Under the pieces are notes generated by a model that saw only the letters and a program-made list of their open reading frames with translations, did not search any database and was not told the origin of the DNA. The translations under genes were made by a program, and so were the position numbers. From Onchocerca volvulus (lineage: Eukaryota; Nematoda; Chromadorea; Rhabditida; Onchocercidae), in the NCBI GenBank assembly GCA_000499405.2, contig HG738139.1:14954455-15018454 (forward strand): a DNA stretch of 64,000 nt, in the 5' to 3' direction. Of the stretch, positions 26,401 through 37,300 are shown piece after piece (position 1 is the first letter of the stretch; each line of letters starts with the position of its first letter).

Positions 26401-29124
26401 GCTTGTAACATAAACGATGAATCACTGTTCCGTCAATCAATAAAATTCTTTTCTACGAACGACAAAGGAACGAATAACCAATGATCAATTTATTTGGATA
26501 TTCGCAAATAATCGCTTGTAACATGAAGAATAATCCAGTGATCAGTGATCAATTTATTTGGATATTCGCAAATAATCGCTTGTGACATGAAGAATAATCC
26601 AGTGATCAGTGATCAATTTATTTAGAGATTCGCAAATAATCGCATGTAACATGAAGAATAATCCAGTGATCAGTGACGAATTTGCTTAGAAATTCTCCAA
26701 AATCATAGATTCTTCAATAATATGACTCATTTAATCATGTCTTTGTATATTTATTTTAGAAGAACCGATGAATATGATACCGCAAACAGTACGTTGTCCA
26801 GATGGCAAAGAAGATTGGATTCTTGGAGAAACGCATTGCTATCATTTAGTTAGTAATTCATCAATGTTTAGTTCAGGTTTTAAGGCAGATCACGATTGTT
26901 TCAAGGTAAGTGAAAGTTAATTATCAATTAGGCTTTCACTAACATTTATTTTGCAAAAATGAAAGTCAGACGTGACGTTTAAATGGAAAGTATTCTTCGA
27001 ATCATTTTTTCAAATTTTTCTTTTTACTTTTCCTTCTTTTTATTGAAACAATCCAAATTTGAAATTGAAAATCTACTTAGTTGTTGATTCCAAGAAGTTA
27101 TTCAATTTTTATACCAAAATTTCAATTCCTAATTAATTTTAGTATTTTAATGCAAGCTTGGCTAGTTTTGAAACACAAAATGATTTGGAATTGTTCAAAA
27201 ATCATATATTACACAATGAGCTATCTGCATCAAATGCTTTAATTGGACTTGTTCGACAACAACATGGTAATCGTTGTTTTGAGTTTTTCAAAAATTATCA
27301 ATAATATTAGTGATAATAACAGCGATTATAAACATAACATTTATTGTGATAATCATGCAAAAGTTGGTGCAAAAAATGATAAATGTTAGTGGAGCATCTG
27401 ATAAAAATATTAGTAATGATAACAATTGAATGATAATAATGATAATGAAAGTAGCAATAATGAGAATAATTGGAAATAATCATTTCAAATAAATTCATAA
27501 GTCCGATAAAAGTAAAAATTAAACTTGTTAGGTTCATATGCGTGGAAGGACTTATCACCTGTAACATTTTTGAATTGGGGCGATGAGGAACCGGCCGATG
27601 TCAAAGGTCGAATAATTCAACAATGCGTTAAAATGCAACTTAATGGTAATTACACTTGGCATAGTATTAGCTGTTGGCAAAGTACCCATTTCATATGTTC
27701 AACACCTGTGGTCAATATACAACACAATCTTACAAGTAATTTTAATAAATAATGAGTTTTTTTTTTTTTTGAAATTTAAATTTCAAAATTTTGGTTTCAG
27801 TAAGTACTGTTTTTTCTTCGAAATTTAAATTTCACATTTTCAATCTTGATAAATATAGGTTTTTTTTCTCGAGAAAAATTTCAAAATTTCGGAAATTTTC
27901 TCGACTAAATTATTAAATAATTTTAATTTAATTGTTCAATTTGTTTTCTTCTGAGATTTTTTTTTTTTGTTTAGATGAGAATGATAAAACGGTAAAACCA
28001 CCATCGTCACATTTATCAAATGATAAGGGAAAGAAAGATAGCAGAAAATTAGTGCATGATGATAATAATAATGCTGGCAATATAAGCACTAATAATCAAA
28101 CTCGTAAGTGTTTTTAAAAAACTTTCTTTTTAACATTTCTTTTTTTTTTTTTAAGTTTTAAAGTGAAAAAAATTTGTTAAATGCATTTTAAAAATATTTA
28201 TTAAATGCATTTTTTAAATTATTTTTTTTCAACTTTAGTCTTTTAACTTACATAATTATTTGGAAAATTTTGGAAAAGCTTTGGAAAAAGTAATGAAATA
28301 ATTAAAATTGCACAAGTTAAATGGATTATAATTAATGACATAATTATAAGATATTTCATTGAACGTAAATCTAGTTTAGTCTCGTTCTGTTTAAACTTCT
28401 AAATTAATTAAGATTAAAGTTAGCATGAAAAGAAATAATGAAATTAATTGTAGCATATTGAAAAAAAAAAAAAAGTTAAATCTGAAATAATTGGTCTAAA
28501 ATTAAACAATTCTAATATTAAGGCTAAAATAATTATCATAATTACTTTCAACTTATTAAGTATTAATATCTTCCCATATAATTTGGCTAAAATATGATAT
28601 CTGATTAGATTTAGCTATAACATTTTTTTCAGTTATGTTCATTCATTTATTTATTATTAATTATTAATAATGATTTTAGTATAATTTGTAATGGAATAGA
28701 AATTGAAAACTTTCATGTTAACCATCCGTTAATATATATTTATAATATTCTGCTATCGTTCAATAATTTAACATTCATTAAATTTTCCATTTCTATGGAA
28801 AATTTCTATTCTATTCCAATTCATACTATAATTAGTGCCAAGAATTAATTAATTAATAAGCTGTTAATTTTGAAATTCCTCAATTTATGAAAATATTGGA
28901 AGAAACAAATTTATCATTCTTTTGCAGTTTTATCACCAATGCAATCATCATCACAATCGATAAGTGCAATTACAATCTTGGGAGAGTTTTGTTTAGTATT
29001 TGTGATAGTGTTAATTATCATTGGTGGCTTACATTTATGGAAACGAAATCGACGATTACGCTTAGGCAATCAACGAATTATTCAATTTGATCAACTTCAA
29101 AATGAGGAAGAAAATGCGATATAG
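17350..29124 (+). CDS. Five-CTLD type I membrane C-type lectin receptor
   Basis: Hand-built 24-exon model: 17350-17407, 17717-17913, 18184-18323, 18853-18962, 19200-19300, 19384-19468, 19694-19872, 20540-20610, 20872-20982, 21179-21252, 21377-21535, 21971-21991, 22102-22221, 22926-23119, 23279-23346, 24000-24064, 24439-24531, 24910-25105, 25907-26073, 26760-26905, 27143-27266, 27532-27735, 27975-28103, 28928-29124. It sums to 3009 nt in one open frame, 1002 residues. Residues 1-20 are a hydrophobic signal peptide. Five C-type lectin-like domains follow at about 22-202, 232-394, 420-582, 596-734 and 748-886. Then come a hydrophilic stalk, a membrane span at about 951-975, and a 27-residue cytoplasmic tail beginning KRNRR. 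The domain layout resembles mannose-receptor-type proteins, so a role in extracellular recognition or uptake is inferred. Only domain 4 keeps an EPN sugar-binding triplet. The weakest junctions are the GTTCGT donors (21536, 24532), the tiny exon 12 and the exon 16 acceptor. Confidence 0.85.
17717..19300 (+). other. C-type lectin-like domain 1 (exons 2-5)
   Basis: Shows the CTLD framework: CNTGWTPF, a CF pair, TWQQAEESCRQ helix, GHLISIQTIEQ strand, WWTGL, a WTDG turn, and a closing FIC. Cysteines for both standard disulfides are present. The loop that normally carries EPN or QPD reads NWKLNLPKSNRW, and no WND precedes the last cysteines, so calcium-dependent sugar binding is unlikely in this domain. 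Confidence 0.85.
19384..19468 (+). other. Charged linker exon after CTLD1 (exon 6)
   Basis: Encodes about 28 mostly charged residues (DKISVDNTIVAEEKVKIVKS...) between CTLD1 and CTLD2. It ends in phase 1 at a GTTAGT donor. Two acceptors fit this phase: 19560, which leads to a stop after 14 residues, and 19694, which continues into CTLD2. The exon is therefore a possible branch point between two transcript forms. Confidence 0.65.
19560..19608 (+). CDS. Possible alternative terminal exon (secreted CTLD1-only isoform)
   Basis: After a TTTTCAG acceptor, the frame continuing from exon 6 reads 14 residues ending ENMTK and stops at 19601-19603. The stop codon overlaps an AATAAA signal (19603-19608). 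No GT donor lies between the acceptor and the stop, so this cannot be an internal exon in that frame. Used as a last exon it gives a soluble protein of about 244 residues with a signal peptide and one CTLD. The next exon (19694) has no nearby initiator ATG, which argues against a separate downstream gene. The isoform is inferred. Confidence 0.5.
20004..20201 (+). mobile_element. MITE-like element, about 198 bp
   Basis: Its ends form an imperfect terminal inverted repeat of about 28 bp. The left end starts AAGATGAAGTTGACAGTATA and the right end is its near complement ending TTAACTTCATCTT. The interior has no coding potential. It lies in the intron between exons 7 and 8 of the lectin gene. No target-site duplication could be fixed by eye. 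Confidence 0.5.
20317..20398. repeat. Near-perfect 35-bp inverted repeat (hairpin)
   Basis: Arms 20317-20351 and 20364-20398 are complementary except for one position, with a 12-nt loop. Transcribed within lectin intron 7, it would form a stable hairpin. It could be a fold-back transposon end or a small-RNA precursor. Confidence 0.8.
21516..24064 (+). other. C-type lectin-like domain 3 (exons 11-16)
   Basis: Assembled from KCSDEYKLF, MCYKVYGR, TFSEAIRRCRNEK, ANLISITDIYEN, AWIGMDMTDGRVRWIDGEP, ACVTLDATNMIGYWN and LPYICEK. Domain framework cysteines are present. The 21-nt exon at 21971-21991 is required to keep frame. The acceptor at 24000 (CAACAAG) is weak but fits the phase. There is no EPN or WND, so a structural or protein-binding role is more likely than sugar binding. 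Confidence 0.7.
24439..26073 (+). other. C-type lectin-like domain 4 with EPN motif (exons 17-19)
   Basis: Begins TCHEIDDVQYCF and includes the TFMEASEICATLA helix, FFMGIRF, then WDVGEPNLKNGDCVVL and a closing CMKHKPVVC. EPN with the following asparagine and aspartate matches the mannose-type calcium/sugar site. The usual WND, however, reads WYM, so one half of the site is changed. Exons 17-19 form a phase 1-1 symmetric module. This is the only domain in the protein likely to retain carbohydrate contact. Confidence 0.8.
26483..26697. repeat. 64-bp tandem repeat, about 3.4 copies
   Basis: Copies at 26483-26546, 26547-26610 and 26611-26674 differ at only a few bases, and a partial copy follows to 26697. 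The unit begins GATCAATTTATTTGGATATT and ends CCAGTGATCAGT. A more diverged relative precedes it near 26380-26460. It is inside lectin intron 19, just upstream of exon 20. Confidence 0.85.
26760..27735 (+). other. C-type lectin-like domain 5 (exons 20-22)
   Basis: Includes VRCPDGKEDWILG, CYHL, ADHDCFKYFNASLASFE, ALIGLVRQQ, FLNWGDEEPADVKG, QQCVKM and HFICSTP. The loop has EPA where a sugar-binding domain has EPN, and the WND position reads WHS, so calcium-dependent binding is doubtful. Several N-glycosylation sequons (NSS, NAS, NYT) are present. Exons 20-22 are a phase 1-1 symmetric module. Confidence 0.83.
28966..29040 (+). other. Transmembrane segment of the lectin receptor
   Basis: About 25 hydrophobic residues centred on LVFVIVLIIIGGL, followed at once by KRNRR. 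This is a stop-transfer pattern placing the tail in the cytoplasm. The tail contains FDQL and a terminal acidic EEEN stretch that might act in sorting. No tyrosine-based motif is visible. Confidence 0.85.
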
Positions 29125-31241
29125 ACGGGTTATCAATCAGTGATGATAAACGAATGTTTTTATCAATTTTGAAAAACTTTCATTTTTCTTGGAAAAAAAA
29201 AAACTTTTTTCTGAAATGACATATTAATCATGAAAAACTACGCTTTATTTGAATGTAGTATAAAAAGAACATGTATATACCTCTACTTTTCTATTATTCA
29301 TTTTTTTTTTTTAATTCAGTTATGCAAATTTATTTCATTCATTTTATGATACAATGATAATTCGATGAAATATTGGGACGAAAAAATTTGATGAATAAGC
29401 TAAAATATTGTAAAGATTAAAATTATAAAAAATTCCGTTTGTTGCATTTAAAATTTTACTTTTCGTATAAATTCTGAAAATGTTCAACTTTTTTTTCACT
29501 TTTTTTCGTTCTAAAATTTTCAAGTACAATTTCATTTTACTTTTTGCTTTTTTTTTAATTTTTGGTCGGAAATTCCATTTCCAATATACTATTTTCTAGT
29601 TTAATTGCCAATGTAATTAGCATTAAAAGATTTAATAAATTTATATTCCGAAGGTTAGTGTGAACAATGAAAGAAATTATTTCATGAATACTTATTTTCA
29701 AGTTCTGAATCAAACAGCATATATTAAGCTGGAAAATTTAAATTTAATTAATTGATATTTTTTTAAATTTCCGAGAAAAAAAGCAGAAATATTTCTATAT
29801 TTGATAATAAAATGAAATTATAAGATGGATTGGTTTATATTTGAAGGATAATTTAATATTTGATAATTATATAAATGGTTTTTGAGATTTGAATCGATTA
29901 TTCAACTTCATTTGATTGATTATCGTTTGTATTATTTAAGAAGTCATCTGAACTAAAATTGTTCGATAACTTTTCGACTAATCTAATATTACTTCATCCA
30001 TTTTCTGATTTTTTTCTTGAAAATCTTGATTGTGTAATAATTTTTTTTTGGAATTTATCCAAGGAAAGAATTGCAAAATTTCAAAATTTCATTTTTTCCT
30101 CCGATCGAGAACATATAAGAATTCCATTAAATTATCAAAAAAAAAAAAAATATTAATAATATTTTTTGCTTCATTTTATCCAAATAGTTCAATATGAGAA
30201 ATCGAGAAATTGGCATTTTCGTAAAATTTGCCGGCAAATATAGCTAATTATCGATGAAAATTAAAATTTTATATTCCCATGAATAAACTGAGATGAATAA
30301 TTATTTGATGAAAATCAAAAAAAAAAAAAAAAACCTAGAAACGAGTAGAAGCAGAAGATAAAACAACGATCAGTTAAAAATAACACCAAAATAAAGATAT
30401 TGCTCAGTTAACATCCCCAACAAGTAACTATAAATCGGAAATTGATTCAGATGGTATTAATACTGATAACAATTTATCAGATGAAAATATTATCCATTCG
30501 ATAGAAATTTAAAAAATCTAACTTTTAATGATAGCAAAAGTTTGAATTTATAAATGGAAAAAAATTAGAAGAAACATACAATCTACATATGTTTCCTTTG
30601 AATTTTTTGGAAAATGATAAATTTTAATCCTGTTACTTTTTCTCCTTCATTATTATCATTATCTCCGGGAATTCTCAACTTATCACAATCATTTTTCCCG
30701 ATGTCTCCAGATTTACCATGATAAAGAGCATCATAATTTTTTTGATTTATTGCCAATTAAGATAAGAATACAACCATGTAATTTCAAGTACAAACTTCAA
30801 AGGAATAAACTTTCATATACTGACCATTGAAGATCAAAAATACTTGGGATAACTCAACAATTAATTAATTAATGGATTATTGTACTGAATTGTTCAAAAA
30901 ATGATTAGCTCCATTTGATCATTATGTAATTGAAATCATTTCCAATAAACTTTTCATAATTCTGGCGAGTCTATCAAAATATTAATATTCATAAATCAAT
31001 TCTTACACGTACGAAAGGTAAAATAAAGGTTTCATGATTTTACATATTTTAAAAATTCCGGATTTTTTTCAAATTTTTAAAAATTTCCAAAATTACTTTT
31101 GTTTCCATATCAAAAAATATACATATTGTTCCATTTTTCTCTTTCCACAATTTTTATAAAAAATAGAATATTATTACGGAACACACAAAAAAGAAAAAAA
31201 GAAATAAACAATGGAATTTTTAGGGATTTTTAGATTTTTAT
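29125..31241. other. Convergent intergenic region
   Basis: Sequence between the stop codons of two convergent genes. It is AT-rich with homopolymers and no supported coding region. AATAAA-like hexamers occur (for example near 29633) but the lectin 3' end could not be fixed. Confidence 0.5.
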
Positions 31242-31313
31242 TTAATCAACCATCATTTTTTCTTTATCACCAAATGGTTCTTCCTTGAGATCGATTCGCT
31301 GCTTCAATGCAAA
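31242..31313 (-). CDS. Last exon of the aerolysin-like gene
   Basis: Encodes 23 charged residues, FALKQRIDLKEEPFGD through MMVD, after an ATTTCAG acceptor. The TAA stop at 31244-31242 overlaps an AATAAA signal on the minus strand, so the 3' UTR would be very short, a compact ending common in nematodes. Codon phase matches exon 4 exactly. Confidence 0.65.
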   Translation of the reverse strand, partial: FALKQRIDLKEEPFGDKEKMMVD

Positions 31314-34300
31314 CTGAAATTTATTTGATAAAATTTTCAGATTGTAAGAAAAAAATAAAACTTATCAAATTGTTTCAGACAAAAACAATTTACGATACAT
31401 CGATCACATTTATTTCATTGAAAAAAATCAAATTCGGGAAAAAATACATGCAAAACTTAAAAAATATGAAAATTTAGTAAAAAAAAAAAAAAAATAGCAA
31501 AAATAAAGCAAAAATTGTTGAATAAAATTTTCAGAATATACGAAAAGAGTTAATTCCGAATAAAAATTCTGAAATCATCAAATGAAGTATTATAATAAAT
31601 TTTTATGATGCTAGATAAAATAAGAAAGAATTAAAAAAATAATTATAAATGTAACGTTAACAAAGATACATAATTATCGTGATTGTAAATTGTGAAGGGT
31701 TATTTGTTGGGAATTGGAACTTAAATCAGATGTAACCGATAATTTGAACTTCTTTTTGATATGAGGGAAATTCTTTGCGGATTATAGATATTTGAATTGG
31801 ATACGATTTGATGATGCTTGGAAAAAGCCGCTCGCCAAATAGCGATTAGAACAAAGGATTGAATGCTCTAACTGATCAGAACAAAGGATTTGAATGAATG
31901 AATCCCTTCAGATAAAAATCATTTTTATGATGAAATTGTTTACGTGTGAATTCTTAACACAATTTACAACGTTTCAACTTAAAGCGTAAAGAGAAATAAT
32001 TTACAATATGTTAACTTTGGTACAAAGGGATTATGTTTCTTACTTGTCAACCATAGTATAATTTACAACATGTTAGCATAGCGCAAAGGGAGTTGTTTAC
32101 TTCATGTCACTATAGCACAACACAATTTATAATATTTTTTAATTATACCATAAAGGACAAAAATGTCGAAAAATTTCACAATAATTTGCGAAATATTTCG
32201 CAATTCTTTTTCTTTTATTTTTTCTTTTTTTTTTCTCCTTTCCCCCGCTTTTCAAATGATATTGTACCATGATTTTGTTGATCATTTAAATATTTTATCT
32301 TGCTTTTATTAAGATATTTCTATAATATAAAGATTTTTGATTATTTCATCATATGTGTTTTCCAAAAAATATTTCGATTTTTCGATAATATTATTAGAAA
32401 AATTAATTTATCACGTTTAAGTTTTCGATTCATTGTGAAATTTCAACTTGATAATTTTTTTTGTAAAGTCTGAATTGCAAAATAAAATTGGGACATGCAA
32501 AATCAGCAAATTTTTTAGAATTTCAAGATTGAATTTTCATTCCTTTGTTTGAAACATATCAATGATACAATTACTATAAATAGCAATAAAACACTTCAAT
32601 TTATCCCTTCTTTCAATAAATTGAAAAATAATAGCTATGAATTTTAGCAGTACCTTTTATTGATGTTTGTCACGACATTCAAGTTCATTAATTATAGGAA
32701 TTTCTTATATATCACACATATGCTACATTTATAAAACTTTAAACTAAATACCATGAATAGTTATTTTTCATCTTATAAATAAAATCTTGGGAAAAAAAGA
32801 TTTCATTTTTCATGCCTCCTAACTTTTTAAAGTTTCATAATTTTTTAGTGTATATATTTTTTTGAAAAATCTTGCTCATTTTTTTTTTAAAATTTATTTT
32901 AAAAATTTCCAAAAATTTCAGCATATATTCTGAAATAAATAAAAATGGAGAATAATTTTCACTCGGAAATCTTAACTTCGCCCGAATAATTCGATTTTCA
33001 AAACTTTCAAAGATTAAAAAATTTTCCATACTTCAAATTAATTTATAATTTAATTTCTCTCAAAATCGAATCGAAAAAGACAATTTAAAGGACAGAAATT
33101 GAGAGTGAAAAATACTTGCAAATTTTTCCCCCCCTTTCAATCTTTTATAAAATTGAAATAAAGTAGAAGCATTTCTATAATTATGGTGAAATTTTTTTCT
33201 CAAATTTCTTCGTATATCTTGACCTTTTTCCCAGACCATTTAATATGTCAACATATTTGCCTTCTTTTTTTTTTGTGAAGGATTATTTATTGTTAAAATT
33301 CGGAATTAAAAAAAGACAGAGTAATGAGGGTAATTTTCTGATTTTTCTTTTTTTTCTTTTTTTTTTTCTGAGAGAATTTTATTGATCACAAATGGAACTA
33401 GTTTGTTATTTTTCGTATATAACTTCCAGCATTATTTCACATCAAAATGTAATTTTCATGGCAATCAAAAATTTTTTTTTCTTCTTTCTTTACTTTTCTT
33501 TTTTTTTTTTTATAAAAATCAATACTAAGTTAACAAATGCTCATCTTACAATATTTATGATAAACAACTGCAGGATATTAGATTGAATAAATAAAATTTG
33601 TGCAATAAAAAATTTTCAAAAATTATTTTTAATTAGGAATTGTAAATCAATCGATATTTCCTATCTTTTAAGCATTGTATATTGTAAAAGATATTTTGAA
33701 AAAAAAAAAGATTTGTTAAAAATTATTATCAAAAAGAAAAAAAAAGAAATAAACCTGAAATGAGCAGGTACCCTTGGATATTATTCGTACCGATTGTGTA
33801 CCATCAATCATAACAGATGCTTTAATTTCCTTTCTGGCATGTCTTGATTCCAGGTAATCCCGAAATATCTCAACAATATTCATTGTTAAAGGTAATACCA
33901 AAGCACCATCTTTTCTCCTAAAATATTCTCTATGATGTAAAAAAAGCAACCTGAAATTAAATCTGAATAGTTTCAATTTTAAAATATAGCAGATTAATTA
34001 TTTGCCTAAATGATGTAAAAGAAGTAACCTGAAATTAAACTTGAATACTTTTAATTTTTAAAATATAGCAGATTAATAATTTCCCTAAACAGAATTTTTG
34101 TATTAATTTTATCATAAAAGCATATAATTTAAATGTATATTCTCAATAACTATATGCTTGACTTTTGAAATTCGTAAATTTTTCCAAATTTTATACCATT
34201 CCACGTAGTGCAAAGAATAAAATTTACATTCAATCGATTGATTAATTTTTCAAATTAGATTTTAAATTATAATTCAGCAAACCTTCTGATCGATATTGTC

Positions 34301-37300
34301 ACTAATCCGGACAGTTTTGATACGACACTGTATGCACCATGATAATTCATTTCTTCGATGATAATTCAATCGATTGATTAATTTTTCAAATTAGATTTTA
34401 AATTATAATTCAGCAAACCTTCTGATCGATATTGTCACTAATCCGGACAGTTTTGATATGACACTGTATGCACCATGATAATTCATTTCTTCGATGATAA
34501 TTGAAGCTTCTGTTTTGTAATGAGGTGGCACCACAACGGAACTATCAACTCCCCATGACATCACTTCGCATTTCGTATTTTCGTTAACGTTGTTAAAATT
34601 CATTTCATGCTTGAAACCTGCTTTCAATTCGGCTATTTCACCTAAATTATCATACATCGAAAATTTGTAAAATTAGTAGTCAGCAATAAAATTTCATAAA
34701 AAAATCGAATATTTGAATTTAAAACTCCAACTAATTAACTAATTTTTTTTTTCAAGTTTCTCAAATATTTATTTTTGCAGTTATCATTTGATTTAAATTA
34801 TGCGATTTGAAGCATTTCACAAGCTCTTTTTTTTTTCGTTTTTTTTTATTCGATAAAATAATCTCTGAACTTTTGTTTTCTCATAATAACAGGTAATTTT
34901 TCCATTTCCCTCAAAGATAGGTAAACATTTAGCCATAATATTTATTATTAGGAAAGAAATTGTATAAACAATGATTTGGGATTGAAAATTTGTTTATTTG
35001 ATTTTTAGAAATGCATTTTTTCCGGTAATAGCATGACTTGCCCATGATTATAGGTAAAAAAAAAAAAAACAAAACAAAAAAAAAATTGGAAAATTTGTAA
35101 AATTATATGCCATATTATTTCCCATCAAGCTATACAAGATATGATTAATTTTGAAAATTTTTCATTTTAATAATTTGTTTACAATAATTCATAATTTATT
35201 TATTTTCTTCACTTATTCAAATTAATTGCTCAATCGAATTTGGATCAATAATAATAATAATAGTAATAGAAAATCGATTCTTTGTATTTTTATTTGTTAA
35301 ATTTATAGTTTGAAAAGCCAATTTCTTTTTTCTTGCTTTGCTCCCTTTTTTTTTTTTATTTGTTGAAAAATTGCGTTAATTCTTTGTGAGACAATAAAAA
35401 ATTTCATGAATGCCACCTTTTTTACATTCAAACATCAATTATTTGAACCAATATTATTGGCCTAAGCCTTATTTAACATGCATGCAAATGGAATAGAAAA
35501 TAAGCCAAAAAGAGAAAATGCGGCTTTTTGCTCTCATAAATCACAAACATAATGATTTCCAACTATTAACTGCCATTTCTAAAAATTCGATCGGCAAATA
35601 AAAGAGTATTTGAAAGTTGAAAAAAAAAAAAAAGGGAAAATGTGAAAAAAGAGATGCATTCTTATCTTACATCAATTGAAATTTCATCGATTTTAAGCTT
35701 TAATTTTGCTTTTTTTTTTTTTGGTTCAGAAATGAGAAAGAGAGAATGAATGATTAAATGCAAATTTCAATTAGTAGTTTTCGAATAAAATACAAATTTA
35801 AATATGCAAATGATTATTAATTCTATGTGACATATTTTCAATTGTTGTAAATTCTGCACGAAATCCTTCAATCATGTTACAAAATTCATTCTGCACGATA
35901 CCTTTTCAATCGTTTGTGAATGCAACATTGAAATTTATTTCTCAATCGTTCTGCGTGAATTCAGCATGAAACTTTTTCAATTAATCTTGAATTTTGCACG
36001 AAATCTCTTCACTGGTTTTTAAATTTTGCACGAAACCTCTTCTATTGTTATGAATTTTGCACGAAACGTTTTCAGTCGATATAAATTCTCAAGAATATCC
36101 TCGCCGTTATGCAAAATTTTAATCGTATAAAACTAAATCCAAATATATTATTGGACCATCGACTTGATCTTTAAAATTTTTATTAATTCAATTTTAATTC
36201 CACTAATAATCAGAAATTCCCTCGTTTATTTTATAATTTCCAAGAGAAGAGGAGGTAATTTTGCGGGGCGTAAAAAAGGTCAATGAGATTGTCATACAAA
36301 TTTACAACTTGTTTACTTGAAATTCCTCATTTTTGTTCTTTCTTCACTTTATCTTTTCTCTCTTGAAAATTTATTTATTCTTCTCTTTTCCCTCTTCCAT
36401 CATTACGAACTTTTCGAACTACCTTTAATCGTTGCCCTTGAAGGGTAGAAATTTCGTTTGTTGTCTTTTAGTGTCATCATCGTTATTTTTGATATTTCCG
36501 TCAAAGGAAGATCAAAGATTAACCGATAGTATAATTAAGGTATTTAGTATGTTTAATTGACAAGTTCCGCGAATCAGCGGGAAGCCTTGTGGGAAAATTC
36601 CGCAACATTTTTTCTCCTTTTTTTTTTTTTTTTTGTTTGAAATTATTCCTAGTTTTTTGTTGTATTGTTTTAATGAGTTCACATAGCAAGGCAGGGGGTT
36701 TATTACCTTTATACTGTTACAGGAACAACTAACTTTTGATTTTTCAGTTCAATCGATTGGAATGATATCAAATTTCTTCCAATATTTTAAAATTTTCAAA
36801 AAACTTTTTACTTGATATGTTTCATTTATGCTATTATTTTAAGCCAAATAATTATGAACAAGAAATATGAGCTTATTAGAATTTCGGAAATAAATGAATG
36901 AAAACTCTCTTTCAATTTCATCAAATTTCAAATTCTCTCGTTTTGCTGATTTTTTCTTATACTCTAAAATCTTGCTCAAATTACATTTCATTCATCTCAG
37001 CAATTTGGGAAAAAAATTTTGAACTTAGCATAATTTCGAGTTGAAATTTAAGAATTTAAGATTTCAAGTTTTTCTGCGAAATAAAATATCAAATTTCATG
37101 AATGTTTGCAGAAGAAAAAAATTTATAATTTCATAAAATATTTGATTTCAACGCAAAGAATTGCTTCGACCTATTTTCAAAACTAAATTTGCTTTGCATA
37201 CTAACTGATGTTTCATGTATAAAATATTCAAAGGCAAAATAAGAAAAAAAAAGTAAATAAGCAAACTGCTGCTAAAAAGAATAATAAAAAAAAAAAAAGA

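Noticed and set aside
19694..29124. Second, separate lectin gene starting at exon 7 (operon model)
   Set aside because: The acceptor at 19693 is not followed by an initiator ATG, and exon 6 joins exon 7 exactly in phase, so one gene with an alternative end is simpler.
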